From NCBI GenBank assembly GCA_013816485.1, contig JACDEI010000019.1, positions 1 to 64,000 of the forward strand: a stretch of 64,000 nucleotides of DNA, given 5' to 3'. The notes below the pieces were generated by a model, which had not been told where the DNA came from, ran no database searches, and saw nothing but the letters and a program-made list of their open reading frames with translations. The translations under genes were made by a program, and so were the position numbers. The DNA is from Planctomycetota bacterium. Lineage in GTDB: Bacteria > Planctomycetota > UBA11346. Shown piece after piece: positions 36,316 to 45,526 of this stretch (the stretch's first letter is position 1; each line of letters opens with the position of its first letter).

Positions 36316-37653
36316 ATGAGCCCCAGTCCCGCCTCGTCCCTCAAGATCGCCAAGTTCGGCGGCACCTCGGTCGCCACCGCGGCGCAGCTTCGCAAGGTCC
36401 AGGCTATCATCGACGCCGATCCGCAGCGGCGGGTCATCGTGCCCTCCGCGCCTGGGAAGGCCGATGCCAAGGACACCAAGGTCACCGACCTGCTGTACCT
36501 CTGTCAGCAGATCGCGGCGCAGGGTCAGCCGTTGGGGGCGGTGTGGGACGGCATCGCCAAGCGCTTCACCAGCATCGCCAGCGAACTCGGCCTGAAGCTC
36601 GACCTGCGGCCGGTGCTCGACGAGGTGCGTACACGTATCGAACAAGGTGCCAATGCGGACTACGCCGCCAGTCGTGGCGAAGCGATCCACGGTCGGGTGG
36701 TGGCTGCGCTCCTGGGTGCCGAGTACGTCGATGCCGCCGACGTGGTGTTCTTCGATCGTGCCGGTCGCCTCGATGCAAAAACCTTCGCGGCGATCAAGGC
36801 CCGTTGTTCGGGCAGCGGACGCTACGTCATTCCCGGATTCTACGGCACGGCGATCACCGGTGAGATCAAGACCTTCAGCCGTGGTGGTTCGGATGTCACC
36901 GGCGCGATCGTCGCCAACGCCATGGATGCGGCGATCTATGAGAACTGGACCGACGTCTCCGGCGTGCTGATGACCGATCCGCGTGTGGTCGCCGAGGCCA
37001 AGCCAATCGCCGAGATCACCTACCGCGAACTGCGCGAACTGTCCTACATGGGTGCCAGCGTGCTGCATGAGGAAGCGGTCTTCCCGGTGCGCGAAAAAGG
37101 CATCCCGATCAACATCCGCAACACCAACCGCCCGGAGGATCCCGGCACGCGCATCGTCGCCGAGCGCGATCCGGGTCATCAGGTGGTGGTCGGTATCGCC
37201 GGCACCAAGGGTTTCACCGTCATCAACATCGAAAAAGCGATGATGAACAGTGAGATCGGTTTCGGCCGGCGCGTGCTTGATGTCTTCGAGCACCTGGGCA
37301 TCAGCTTCGAACACACGCCCACCGGCATCGACACCATGTCGGTGGTGGTGTCCGACAAGCAGCTCATCGGAGCTGACAAGGCGAGCAAACTCGACCAGGT
37401 GGTCGAGGATATCCAGGCGACGCTCAAACCGGACGATCTGAAAGTAACTCCCGGCATGGCGCTCATCGCCACCGTCGGTCAGGGCATGAACCACGCGGTT
37501 GGTACGGCAGCGCGGTTGTTCACCGCCTTGGCCAAGGCGCGGGTGAACGTACGCATGATCGATCAGGGTTCGAGCGAGCAGAACATCATCGTCGGCGTGG
37601 AAGAAGCGGAGTTGGCCCAGGCCATCCGCGCGATCTACAACGAATTCGCCTGA
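36316..37653 (+). CDS. lysC: Aspartate kinase
   Basis: The 445-residue enzyme phosphorylates aspartate, the first step toward lysine, threonine, methionine and also ectoine. It opens with KIAKFGGTSVA, has the kinase GGSDVTGA motif and VLMTDPR, and ends in two ACT domains (GFTVINIEKAMM; then ALIATVGQGM and INVRMIDQGSSEQNI-type sequence), where end products usually inhibit. The 13-kb distance from the ectoine operon means it is not the dedicated Ask_Ect isoenzyme, although it can supply the same precursor. Single gene. Confidence 0.95.
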   Translation: MSPSPASSLKIAKFGGTSVATAAQLRKVQAIIDADPQRRVIVPSAPGKADAKDTKVTDLLYLCQQIAAQGQPLGAVWDGIAKRFTSIASELGLKLDLRPVLDEVRTRIEQGANADYAASRGEAIHGRVVAALLGAEYVDAADVVFFDRAGRLDAKTFAAIKARCSGSGRYVIPGFYGTAITGEIKTFSRGGSDVTGAIVANAMDAAIYENWTDVSGVLMTDPRVVAEAKPIAEITYRELRELSYMGASVLHEEAVFPVREKGIPINIRNTNRPEDPGTRIVAERDPGHQVVVGIAGTKGFTVINIEKAMMNSEIGFGRRVLDVFEHLGISFEHTPTGIDTMSVVVSDKQLIGADKASKLDQVVEDIQATLKPDDLKVTPGMALIATVGQGMNHAVGTAARLFTALAKARVNVRMIDQGSSEQNIIVGVEEAELAQAIRAIYNEFA

Positions 37654-37686
37654 TTTTACCGCATTTCCGCCGCGGTCAGAGCGTGA

Positions 37687-38961
37687 TCAGCCGCGCAGGT
37701 GGGCCCGCATCAGGGCGATGAAGGGCGCGTGATCAGCGCTGGCGGCACATTCGCGTGCGCTGTGCATCGACAACATCGGCGTGCCGACATCGGCAACCGC
37801 GATGCCGAGGTTCGCCGCGGTAATCGGGCCGATGGTGCTGCCACATCCCAGGTCGGTGCGTGCGACAAAATCCTGCAAAGGAATGCTGGCTGCCGCGGCC
37901 GTGCGTCGGATCGCCGCGGCTGAAGCAGCGCTGGTGGCGTAGCGCTGATTGTGATTGCTCTTCAGCACCGGCCCTTGGCCAAGCAGCGGCTTGTGCCGCG
38001 GTTCGTGGCGGTCGGCGTAATTGGGATGCACCGCGTGCGCCATGTCGGCGGAGATCATCAAGCTGCCAGCCAGTGCGGCGAGGTACGCACTGCGCGACAG
38101 ACCCAGCTCCAGCGCGAGGCGCTCGAGCACGTTTGCCAGCAGGGGACCGTCGGCACCCGTAGCGCTCTGGCTGCCGACCTCCTCGTGGTCGAAACAGGCG
38201 AGCACCGGGACGATGCTCTCGTCGCCCTCCGTGGTATCGATGAGCGCGCGCAGACCCGCATGGCATGAGGCGAGATTGTCGAGACGCGGAGCGAAAATCA
38301 GGTCGCCGTCGGCACCGCCGAGCACACTCGGCGTGAGGTCGTAGAGCGACAGGTCGTGCGCCAGCAGGTCGTCAGCACGGATGCCGGCGGCTTCCGCCAC
38401 CAAGGCGTTGAGCTGCTCTGCCGGTTCGCCGCTGCCGGCCAGGCCCCAGATCGGCGCGAGGTGAGTCTGCGCATTGAGCTTCAGGCCGTTCTCATTGACC
38501 TGCCGGTCGAGGTGGATTGCCAGTTGTGGCACGCGAGCAAGCGGTCGGTGCAGTCGTACCAGGTGTTCGCGCCCGTTGCGGTCGAACACCGTACCCGCCA
38601 AGCCAAGGTCGCGGTCCAGCCAGGAATTGAGCAGCACGCCGCCATAGATCTCGACCCCAAGTTGGCGGCAGCCTTCGCAGGCATAGGCCGCGCGCGGTTT
38701 GAGCCGCAGGTGCGGACTGTCGGTGTGGGCCCCGACCAAGTGGAATCGCCGCGGTGCGCGCGACCGCAGGACGAAGGCCACCACGCTGGCACCGCTGCGC
38801 ACCAGCCACCGTCCTGGTTCCAGCCCCCATTCAGGGGCCGTCGGGGCCAGCGCGCGGAAACCAGCGGCGGTCAAAGCCTGGACCAACTGCTCGGCAGCAT
38901 GGGCCGGGCTGGGCGAGGCGTCGATGAAACGGCAGAGGTCACGAGCGGGGGCGGCGTCCAT
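37687..38961 (-). CDS. apeB: M18 family aminopeptidase
   Basis: The 424-residue zinc peptidase removes N-terminal acidic or neutral residues. Metal ligands: HTDSPHLRLKP (first His and Asp), the DHEEVGSQSATGA segment (catalytic Glu pair), DMAHAVHPNY and the C-terminal SMHSARE. The LVGAHTDSP motif is at about 75-83. Cytoplasmic. It is divergent from the SMP-30-like lipoprotein gene, and an 18-bp palindrome lies between them. Confidence 0.92.
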   Translation of the reverse strand: MDAAPARDLCRFIDASPSPAHAAEQLVQALTAAGFRALAPTAPEWGLEPGRWLVRSGASVVAFVLRSRAPRRFHLVGAHTDSPHLRLKPRAAYACEGCRQLGVEIYGGVLLNSWLDRDLGLAGTVFDRNGREHLVRLHRPLARVPQLAIHLDRQVNENGLKLNAQTHLAPIWGLAGSGEPAEQLNALVAEAAGIRADDLLAHDLSLYDLTPSVLGGADGDLIFAPRLDNLASCHAGLRALIDTTEGDESIVPVLACFDHEEVGSQSATGADGPLLANVLERLALELGLSRSAYLAALAGSLMISADMAHAVHPNYADRHEPRHKPLLGQGPVLKSNHNQRYATSAASAAAIRRTAAAASIPLQDFVARTDLGCGSTIGPITAANLGIAVADVGTPMLSMHSARECAASADHAPFIALMRAHLRG

Positions 38962-39044
38962 GCCGACGCATGGTGCGGTGCAGGCCCGTCCCGCAACCGG
39001 GTGTCTGCGTGGCCAGCGTCAGTGCCGGACGGTGGGTGGTTGCC

Positions 39045-39062
39045 GTCGTGCCTAGGCACGAC
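39045..39062. promoter_or_regulatory. Perfect 18-bp palindrome, candidate operator
   Basis: GTCGTGCCTAGGCACGAC is a perfect inverted repeat with a central CTAG. It lies in the divergent region, 31 bases before the ATG of the SMP-30-like gene and 83 bases before the M18 peptidase start. Its size suits a dimeric repressor such as a LacI or GntR protein. No such regulator gene is adjacent. Confidence 0.5.
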
Positions 39063-39093
39063 ACACCGTGGCGCACTACTTCCTGGAGCCGCC

Positions 39094-40161
39094 ATGCGCC
39101 CTGCCCTCGCCTTCGCCGCCGTCCTTGCTGCCTGCACCCTGGGTGGATGCAATGCGCCGCGCGCGACCGTGTCGCATGCGCCGACGGCGAAGACCCTGGG
39201 CACCATCGAGCGCCTCGATCCGGCGTTCGATGCGCTGGTGCCGAAGAATGCGGTGCTGGAGGTCCTCGCCGAAGGCTTCGACTGGATCGAAGGGCCGCTG
39301 TGGATCCCCGAGAAACTCGGCGGCCCCTACCTGCTGTTCAGCGAGATCCCGCCCAACCAGGTGTTCAAGTGGACGCCGGGCAAAGGGGTGAGCATGTACC
39401 TCGGCCAGAGCGGTTGGCTCGGTCCGGTACCGCGCCCCGACGCCAGCGCGCCGGACGAGCCGGGCTCCAACGGCCTGATCCTTGATCCGCAAGGTCGCCT
39501 AGTGCTCTGCCAACACGGGCTGCGTCAGGTCGCACGCATGGATGCGCCCCTCGGCATGCCGGCGGCGAAGTTCGTGCCACTCGCCGCGACCTTCGAGGGC
39601 AAGCGCCACAACAGTCCGAACGACGGCGCGTTCCACGCCAACGGCGACCTTTACTACACCGACCCGCCCTACGGCCTGCCGCGCAAGATGGAGGACCCGC
39701 ACAAGGAACTCGATTTCCAAGGTGTCTACCGCGTGACGCCGCACGGCGTGGTGACGCTGATGACCAAGGAGCTCAGCCGGCCGAACGGCTTGGCATTTTC
39801 ACCCGACTACAAGACCGCGTACGTGGCGATCTCCGATCCCAAACGCGCGGTGTGGATGAAGTTCCCGGTCAAGGAAAACGGCACCTTCGGTGACGGCTCG
39901 GTGTTCTTCGACGCCACGCCCAAGGTCGGCAAGGTGAAGGGTCTGCCGGACGGCCTCAAAGTCGACAAGGCCGGCAACCTTTTCGCCACCGGCCCAGGCG
40001 GCGTGCTGGTGTTCAACAAGGACGGCAAACACCTCGGCACACTTCAGACCGGTCAGGCAACCAGCAACTGCGCGTTCGGCGACGATGGGAAGACGCTCTA
40101 CATCACCGCGGACAGCTACCTGTTGCGCATCAAGCTGAGCACCACCGGGAATGGATTCTGA
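39094..40161 (+). CDS. SMP-30/gluconolactonase-like lipoprotein
   Basis: The 355-residue product has a lipoprotein signal (LGGC, Cys19) and a six-bladed propeller typical of the SMP-30/gluconolaconase/LRE family. Visible motifs are the first-blade EGFDWIEGPLW, the calcium-ligand segment SPNDGAFHANGDLYYTDPPYGLP, and RPNGLAFSPD with its metal-binding asparagine. Members hydrolyse sugar lactones; here the enzyme would act outside the cytoplasm, perhaps on oligosaccharide oxidation products alongside Gfo/Idh/MocA proteins. The ATG at 39094 follows GGAG; a longer frame overlapping the divergent gene was rejected. Confidence 0.9.
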   Translation: MRPALAFAAVLAACTLGGCNAPRATVSHAPTAKTLGTIERLDPAFDALVPKNAVLEVLAEGFDWIEGPLWIPEKLGGPYLLFSEIPPNQVFKWTPGKGVSMYLGQSGWLGPVPRPDASAPDEPGSNGLILDPQGRLVLCQHGLRQVARMDAPLGMPAAKFVPLAATFEGKRHNSPNDGAFHANGDLYYTDPPYGLPRKMEDPHKELDFQGVYRVTPHGVVTLMTKELSRPNGLAFSPDYKTAYVAISDPKRAVWMKFPVKENGTFGDGSVFFDATPKVGKVKGLPDGLKVDKAGNLFATGPGGVLVFNKDGKHLGTLQTGQATSNCAFGDDGKTLYITADSYLLRIKLSTTGNGF

Positions 40162-40302
40162 CAGTCATTTCGCAGAGCGAAGCCGCTGCGTGTCGTGCTG
40201 ATGACGTGGTGGCCCTAGCCGGGTAGGCACCGCGCTGGTGGTGTCCCTTCTCGTCTGGTGGTGATCACGCTCATGCGCAACTCACGCAACCAGGGCGAGT
40301 AG

Positions 40303-42138
40303 TCAGCGTTGGAACCGCCGCGCGAGTTCGTCCCATCCCAGATCGAGCGTCGTCGGGCGACCATGCGGGCAGTTTTCCAGTCCCTCAAAGCGCTCCAGCA
40401 ACCGCGCAAGTTCCCATTGTTCCTCCGGCGACAACTCCTGTCCGGCTTTGACCGCGGCGTGGCAGGCGGCGCTGTGCGCGATGCGTTCGGACAACGTGGC
40501 CGTGGCTTGGGCGGGCACGGGATCCTGCGCCAGGTCGGCGAAAAACCGAGCCCAGTTGGTGCGTTTCAGAATCACCGGATAGGCACGCACAACGAGTTGG
40601 GTTGGTGACAAGGCGTCGGCGATCAGGCCGACGCGTGCCAGTTCCGCCAGCAGCGGAACGACCTGCGCCAGTTCATGCGCCAGCAGGTTGACGGTGATCG
40701 GCACCAGCAGTTCCTGACGGCCATTGGCCACCAGATCGCTGATGGTGGGATCGAGCGCCAGCAGCAGCGCTTTTTCGTGCAGCGCATGTTGATCGACCAG
40801 GCGGATGCCGTCCGTGGTTTCGATCAGCAGGTACATGCGGTTGAGTTGCAGGACACGGCGGATCTTTGAGGGAGCCGTCCGGGGTCCGGGGTCCGGAGCC
40901 CGGGGTCTGTTACCTTCCGCGTTACTCAGTGGTACTGCGGTTGCTAGACGGGTGGCGCGATACGACTCCGTAGATTCAGCAACGCGGGCTGCCGGAGGGA
41001 GTCCGGACGCTTCAGGAATATACCGTTCTTGCACCACGACGGTTGGCGTCGTCGCCGGCAACGGTCGCACGATGGTGCGCTGGATCACGCCGCTGGAGGT
41101 CGTTTCGTTTGTTGTGGGCAATAACGAGAACCCACCCGCATTGGTCGCCAACGCTTTCTGCAGCGCGTTACGCACCAGAGCGAACACTTCCCCTTCACGA
41201 CGGAAGCGCACCTCGGATTTGGTCGGATGGACGTTCACGTCCACCTGCGACGGATCGAGGTCGAGGTGCAGGAACACCGCGCCATGCAGACGTGGTTCAA
41301 GAAAGCCGCGGAAGCCTTCGCGCACGGCGGCCAGCAGCAGGCGATCTTTCACGTAGCGGCCGTTGAGAAACACGAACTGCCGCTTGGTCGTCGGCTTGGC
41401 TTCCTGGGGATGCGCGACGAAGCCCGCGATCTGCATGGTGTCGGCGTTGGCGTGAACGCTCAACAGACGGTCGGCCACGGTGGCGCCGAACAACGCGCGC
41501 ACGCGCGCTTCGAGCGTTTCGTTTGCCGGTTGATCAATGACCGCACGACCCTGGATCTCCAGGCGGAAGGCCACGCGCGGATGACTGAGCGCCAAGCGCA
41601 TCACCTGATCGGTGACATGACCTGATTCTGCGGCTTCGCTTTTGAGGAACTTGAGTCGCGCAGGGACATTCCAGAACAGGTTGCGCACGGTGACGCGCGT
41701 GCCCGGCGACATCGCACACGGGCCGGAACCGTTCGGTGTGTCGCCATTCAAGCGCAGTTCGTGCCCCTGGGTCGCGTCGTGCGGTCGACTGGCGATGGTG
41801 AATTCACTGACGCCAGCGATTGACGGTAGCGCTTCGCCACGGAAGCCGAGGGTGGCGATGCGGAAGAGATCATCAGCATCGATCAGCTTGCTGGTCGCAT
41901 GGCGCGACACCGCGAGCGCGAGGTCATCGGGCCGCATGCCGTGGCCGTCGTCCTCCACTTCGACCAACCGGCGACCGCCGTCCTCCAGACGGATGACGAT
42001 GCGCGTAGCGCCGGCGTCGAGCGCGTTTTCCGCCAATTCCTTCACCACCGCCGCCGGACGTTCGACCACCTCGCCAGCGGCGATCTGATTAGCGATCTGG
42101 TCCGGCAATTGGCGGATGATGGGCGGCGTCGCGGGCAT
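40303..42138 (-). CDS. mutL: DNA mismatch repair protein MutL
   Basis: The 611-residue protein couples mismatch recognition to strand processing. GHKL ATPase motifs are clear: ELAENALDAGAT (residues about 34-45), DDGHGM and GFRGEALPSI. The C-terminal domain has SACHAAVKAGQ and CPHGRP, typical of endonuclease-type MutL, while the DQHA(x)2E(x)4E metal motif is incomplete (DQHALHEKALL lacks the second Glu), so nicking activity is uncertain. The linker (about residues 405-425) is encoded by a four-unit heptamer array in frame. mutS is not in the window. Confidence 0.93.
   Translation of the reverse strand: MPATPPIIRQLPDQIANQIAAGEVVERPAAVVKELAENALDAGATRIVIRLEDGGRRLVEVEDDGHGMRPDDLALAVSRHATSKLIDADDLFRIATLGFRGEALPSIAGVSEFTIASRPHDATQGHELRLNGDTPNGSGPCAMSPGTRVTVRNLFWNVPARLKFLKSEAAESGHVTDQVMRLALSHPRVAFRLEIQGRAVIDQPANETLEARVRALFGATVADRLLSVHANADTMQIAGFVAHPQEAKPTTKRQFVFLNGRYVKDRLLLAAVREGFRGFLEPRLHGAVFLHLDLDPSQVDVNVHPTKSEVRFRREGEVFALVRNALQKALATNAGGFSLLPTTNETTSSGVIQRTIVRPLPATTPTVVVQERYIPEASGLPPAARVAESTESYRATRLATAVPLSNAEGNRPRAPDPGPRTAPSKIRRVLQLNRMYLLIETTDGIRLVDQHALHEKALLLALDPTISDLVANGRQELLVPITVNLLAHELAQVVPLLAELARVGLIADALSPTQLVVRAYPVILKRTNWARFFADLAQDPVPAQATATLSERIAHSAACHAAVKAGQELSPEEQWELARLLERFEGLENCPHGRPTTLDLGWDELARRFQR
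40877..40907. repeat. Heptamer array 10 within the mutL linker
   Basis: GTCCGGG, GTCCGGG, GTCCGGA, GCCCGGG and a final GTC run without gaps. The array is in frame within the linker between the ATPase and C-terminal domains of MutL, where it encodes a proline-, arginine- and glycine-rich run. No clear inverted partner was found, unlike the other heptamer arrays. Confidence 0.8.
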
Positions 42139-42177
42139 GGTGGCACGCTAGCGGTGCCATCACGATTGGAACGGTGC

Positions 42178-42981
42178 TCAGCCGGCAGCGGACGCCAACG
42201 CGTAGGCCGGCTCAGGCTCGCTCACCCGTGGCGCAGCGACGGGCAGCACGAATGGCGGACTCGGCGCCAGGCGATGACCACAACGGCAACGCGACAGGCT
42301 CATCGCTACCGCACGGAAAAACCGCAGCGTGTCGTAGACCGGATGTACACCACTGACTTTGTCGTTGTAGATCACCCGGATCGGCACCTCGACCACGCGG
42401 CGACCAGCACGCGCGGTGAGGATGCACATCTCGGTTTCGAGATCGTATTTGTGTCCAGCCAGCGGCAGCGACAGCAGCAGACGCGGATCGCACACACGGT
42501 AACCGCTCTGGCTGTCGCGGATGCGCCGCCCGGCAGCGAGGGTCACCAGCAGGCTGCTCAGCCGATTCAAGCAGCGGCGATGGAGCGGCTGCCGTCCCAC
42601 ATTGAGCATGCGTTTGCCGATCACCAGGTCAGCACCACGGCAGGCGGCGGCGATCAGACGTGGGGCCTCGCTGGCATCGTGCTGTCCATCGCCATCGAGC
42701 AGCAGGACGCGCTGATAGCCCAACTCCACCGCACGTCGGCAACCGGCGATGATGGCGGTGCCTTTGCCGCCGTTGGCGCGACGCACGACGTCGGCACCGG
42801 CCTCACGGGCGACCTCGGCGGTGGTGTCGCGACTACCGTCGTCGATCACCAGGACCGGCAGGCCCTGAGCGAGCAGGTCGCGGATCACCGGCGCGATGCG
42901 CTCGGCCTCGTTGTAGGCCGGGATCACCGCCAGCAGGGCGCGACCGGGAAGGTGCGGATGGGAACCGTCGGCCGCAGGCAT
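42178..42981 (-). CDS. Family 2 glycosyltransferase (dolichyl-phosphate mannose synthase-like)
   Basis: The 267-residue GT-A enzyme shows AVIPAYNEAERI, VIDDGSRDTT and the metal-binding LLDGDGQHD, with DSQSGYRV and KYDLETEM further on. The set resembles polyprenyl-phosphate sugar transferases. It lacks the C-terminal membrane helices found in some relatives and ends in a proline- and alanine-rich tail. It probably transfers a sugar to a lipid carrier for cell-surface polymers; donor and acceptor are unknown. It lies 39 bases downstream of where mutL starts, on the same strand but upstream in transcription. Confidence 0.88.
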   Translation of the reverse strand: MPAADGSHPHLPGRALLAVIPAYNEAERIAPVIRDLLAQGLPVLVIDDGSRDTTAEVAREAGADVVRRANGGKGTAIIAGCRRAVELGYQRVLLLDGDGQHDASEAPRLIAAACRGADLVIGKRMLNVGRQPLHRRCLNRLSSLLVTLAAGRRIRDSQSGYRVCDPRLLLSLPLAGHKYDLETEMCILTARAGRRVVEVPIRVIYNDKVSGVHPVYDTLRFFRAVAMSLSRCRCGHRLAPSPPFVLPVAAPRVSEPEPAYALASAAG

Positions 42982-43074
42982 GGTCGGGGCATGCTAGACC
43001 GTGAGCGATCTTTGCCAGTCGGCATTACGCGCGGCCCCTGAACCGGACACGTCACCCGCGGCGTGCAATTAAGT

Positions 43075-43787
43075 TCATTCCGGCAGGGGTTTGCCCTTGG
43101 TCTCGGGGCAGAACCAAATCACCACCATACCGACCACGTAGACCAGGCTGATGATGGCGCAGGTCTGGGCCAGACCGCCGAACCAGTCCGGCTTCATGCC
43201 GAACGACAGGATTACGGCTGCGGTGATGATGCGCCCGGCATTGAAGGCGAAGCCCTGGGCGGTGGCGCGTAGGCGCGTTGGGAATAGTTCCGGCAGGTAG
43301 AGCGGCAGCCAGCCGTAGAAGCTCGCGGTGATGGCGCCGACGGTGAAGGTCAACACCAAGAAGAACGAACCGTACGACGGCGTGAACCAGAACAGCCAAG
43401 CGCTGGACAGCAGCGAGGCGACGGCGACGGCAACAAGGCAGGTAAGGCACCCAGCATCATCAGCAGGCGCCAGCCACCATTATCGGTCGGCTTGGTCACC
43501 AGCGCACCTGACACCCCGAGCCAGGCCAAACCCGCGCCCAGTTGATTGATGTACAAACCGGCGAAGGCGATCAGCGCGATGCCGACGTTCGCTGCGGCAC
43601 CAATGATACCGGCCAGCAGCCAGCGTTTGTCCGACGGCCATACTTCCATCACCAGCGCCACGCCAAGCGACCATTCACCGCCCATGCCGAGCGCGGAGAG
43701 GAAACGGAGGGCAACGAGCTGATCGACCGTTTGTGCGAGACCACACATGCCGGAGAAGAACGAGTACGACAACACGCCCCAGGTCAT
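43075..43787 (-). pseudogene. Decayed MFS transporter
   Basis: Two reading frames on the minus strand carry parts of one major facilitator protein. The upstream frame (from 43787) has RFLSALGMGGEWSLGVALVMEVWPSDKR and helices to MLGALPALL. The sequence then continues in another frame (43359 to 43075) with the helix segment TVGAITASFYGWLPLYLPELFPTRLRATAQG and the end PETKGKPLPE. A frame break lies near 43440-43450. A further break near 43790 separates KPTLVKAVDTTYAR, which belongs to the same protein. The first two or three helices are missing. A sequencing error could explain one break but not all. Confidence 0.85.
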
Positions 43788-44022
43788 CGCGCGTACGTGG
43801 TGTCGACCGCTTTGACCAGGGTCGGTTTCCGCAGGGTTCGTCCGTGCCTCACGCATGCGGCGTGGATGCGATCGAATCGAGCAAAAGGACGCGTGCCTCG
43901 CGGGCAATCGGCGCAATCCGCGGGAAACTGCGGGATACCGCGCTGTGACACGACCATGAACATGACATCCGTACGGTGCGCGACACATCAGCACTCACGC
44001 CCGCAGCGCGTACACACAAGGC

Positions 44023-45048
44023 ATGACCATGAACTTCCGCACCGCTCCATCCTCCACCGGCCTGTTGCTCCTGGCGACCTTGCTCGTGCCGTCGCTCGCA
44101 TCGCTCGCATCGCTCACAGCGGCGGAGAAGGCGGATCCCGGCCTGATTGCGATTGAGGTCGAGCAAGCCGGTCCCGATTACGTGGTGCAAGGGGAATACC
44201 TCAGCGAGGGCAAACCCGCTCTCGGCGTGCAGGTGATCGCCACTGGCAAGGGCACCTTCACCGCGGTGATCTTGCCCGGTGGTCTGCCTGGCGCGGGCTG
44301 GGATGGCAAGACCCGTCAGGAGTTGAACGGCCAGACCAGCGGGCCTGAAACAACCTTCAGCGGCGAGGCCGGCAAAGTCGTCATCAGCGCGGGTACGTTG
44401 ATCGTCACCGGTGCCGACGGCAAAGCGGTGACGCTGAAGAAAACCAACCGCGTGAGCCCGACCATGGGAGCGAAGCCGCCCGCTGGCGCGGTGGTGTTGT
44501 TTGACGGCAGCAGCGTCGACGCATGGGATGGCAAGGGGAAGATCGAAGCCGTCGGCGGCGAGAAGCTGCTCGCCAGCGGCCCGGAGACCAAGGCCAAGTT
44601 CACCAGTTACCAACTGCACCTCGAATTCCGCACGCCGTTCAAGCCAGCGGTTAAGGGCCAGGATCGCGGCAACAGCGGCGTGTACGTCCACCACACCTAC
44701 GAATTCCAGGTGCTCGATTCTTTCGGCCTGGTGCCGGAGAAAAACTACGCTGGTTCGCTCTACACCCTGGTCCCGCCGTTGGTGAACGCCTGTTTCCCGC
44801 CGCTCACGTGGCAGACCTACGACATCGATTTCAGCGGCCCGCAGTTCGACGCCGAAGGCAAGAAGGCGAAGAACGCTCGCGCGACGGTGAAGCTGAACGG
44901 CATCACCGTGCAGGATGATCTGGAGATCCCGCACGGCACTGGCGCGAACAAAAAACGTCCAGAACTGCCCGAGGGCGGACCGCTGTGGCTACAGGACCAC
45001 GCCAATCCGGTGTTCTTCCGCAACGTCTGGCTGATGCCGAAGAAGTAG
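44023..45048 (+). CDS. Secreted DUF1080 (3-keto-disaccharide hydrolase-like) protein
   Basis: The 341-residue product has a Sec signal (about residues 1-36) containing a SLA-SLA-SLT triplet from a 9-base repeat, then an N-terminal domain (about 40-155). A C-terminal DUF1080 concanavalin-like domain follows (about 160-340), with the family pattern LFDGSSVDAWDG, EFRTPF, RGNSGVYV and GPLWLQDH. Members are tied to keto-sugar processing together with Gfo/Idh/MocA oxidoreductases. Periplasmic or cell-surface. The start may be ATG 44023 or ATG 44029. Confidence 0.88.
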   Translation: MTMNFRTAPSSTGLLLLATLLVPSLASLASLTAAEKADPGLIAIEVEQAGPDYVVQGEYLSEGKPALGVQVIATGKGTFTAVILPGGLPGAGWDGKTRQELNGQTSGPETTFSGEAGKVVISAGTLIVTGADGKAVTLKKTNRVSPTMGAKPPAGAVVLFDGSSVDAWDGKGKIEAVGGEKLLASGPETKAKFTSYQLHLEFRTPFKPAVKGQDRGNSGVYVHHTYEFQVLDSFGLVPEKNYAGSLYTLVPPLVNACFPPLTWQTYDIDFSGPQFDAEGKKAKNARATVKLNGITVQDDLEIPHGTGANKKRPELPEGGPLWLQDHANPVFFRNVWLMPKK

Positions 45049-45128
45049 TCCGTTGAGACTGGCGGCGTGTGGTCTGTCACGGTTCCCATGCTGGCCCGCT
45101 TCCCGGACCGCCGTAGGGTGCCCGCCAC

Positions 45129-45377
45129 ATGCCCACCCACATCCAGATCCGCCTGATTTCTCTGCTGGAGGAGGCCGCCAACAGCTTCGAGCAGTTGGAA
45201 ACCCTCGCCAACCGCACGCTGACGCAGATCCCTGGAGAACAGGTCGAGGCGGTCGAGCTGCGCTCGATCGAACGCGACTACGTCACCGGCGAAAACGAAC
45301 CCGGCAGCGAGATGGACCACGTGGTCTTCATCCGCTACCGCACGGATCAGATCGAGGACACCGCGCCGGAGGCCTGA
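45129..45377 (+). CDS. Small acidic hypothetical protein
   Basis: An 82-residue acidic product with no signal peptide or membrane segment. The first half is predicted helical (LLEEAANSFEQLETLANRTL) and the second half beta-rich. Codon use resembles the neighbours and no other gene covers the stretch, which is why I accept it. No family is recognised. Confidence 0.5.
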   Translation: MPTHIQIRLISLLEEAANSFEQLETLANRTLTQIPGEQVEAVELRSIERDYVTGENEPGSEMDHVVFIRYRTDQIEDTAPEA

Positions 45378-45526
45378 GTCTGATCGGACCGGTAGTGTCG
45401 CCACAGTGCAGCTACAACCTGCTGTGGTCGCGGCGGGTGTGACAACCATGGGGCTCGCGGATGAGAGCGAAAACCAGTGTTCAGCGCAATTCCACCCACT
45501 AGGGTGCGCCGACGGACGGGCGACCA

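Noticed and set aside
36109-37494. A 461-codon open frame antisense to aspartokinase
   Set aside because: It conflicts with lysC, whose motifs are complete, and shows no family features.
38356-39093. Long N-terminal extension of the SMP-30-like protein
   Set aside because: It is antisense to the M18 peptidase gene; the lipoprotein signal at ATG 39094 is the clear start.
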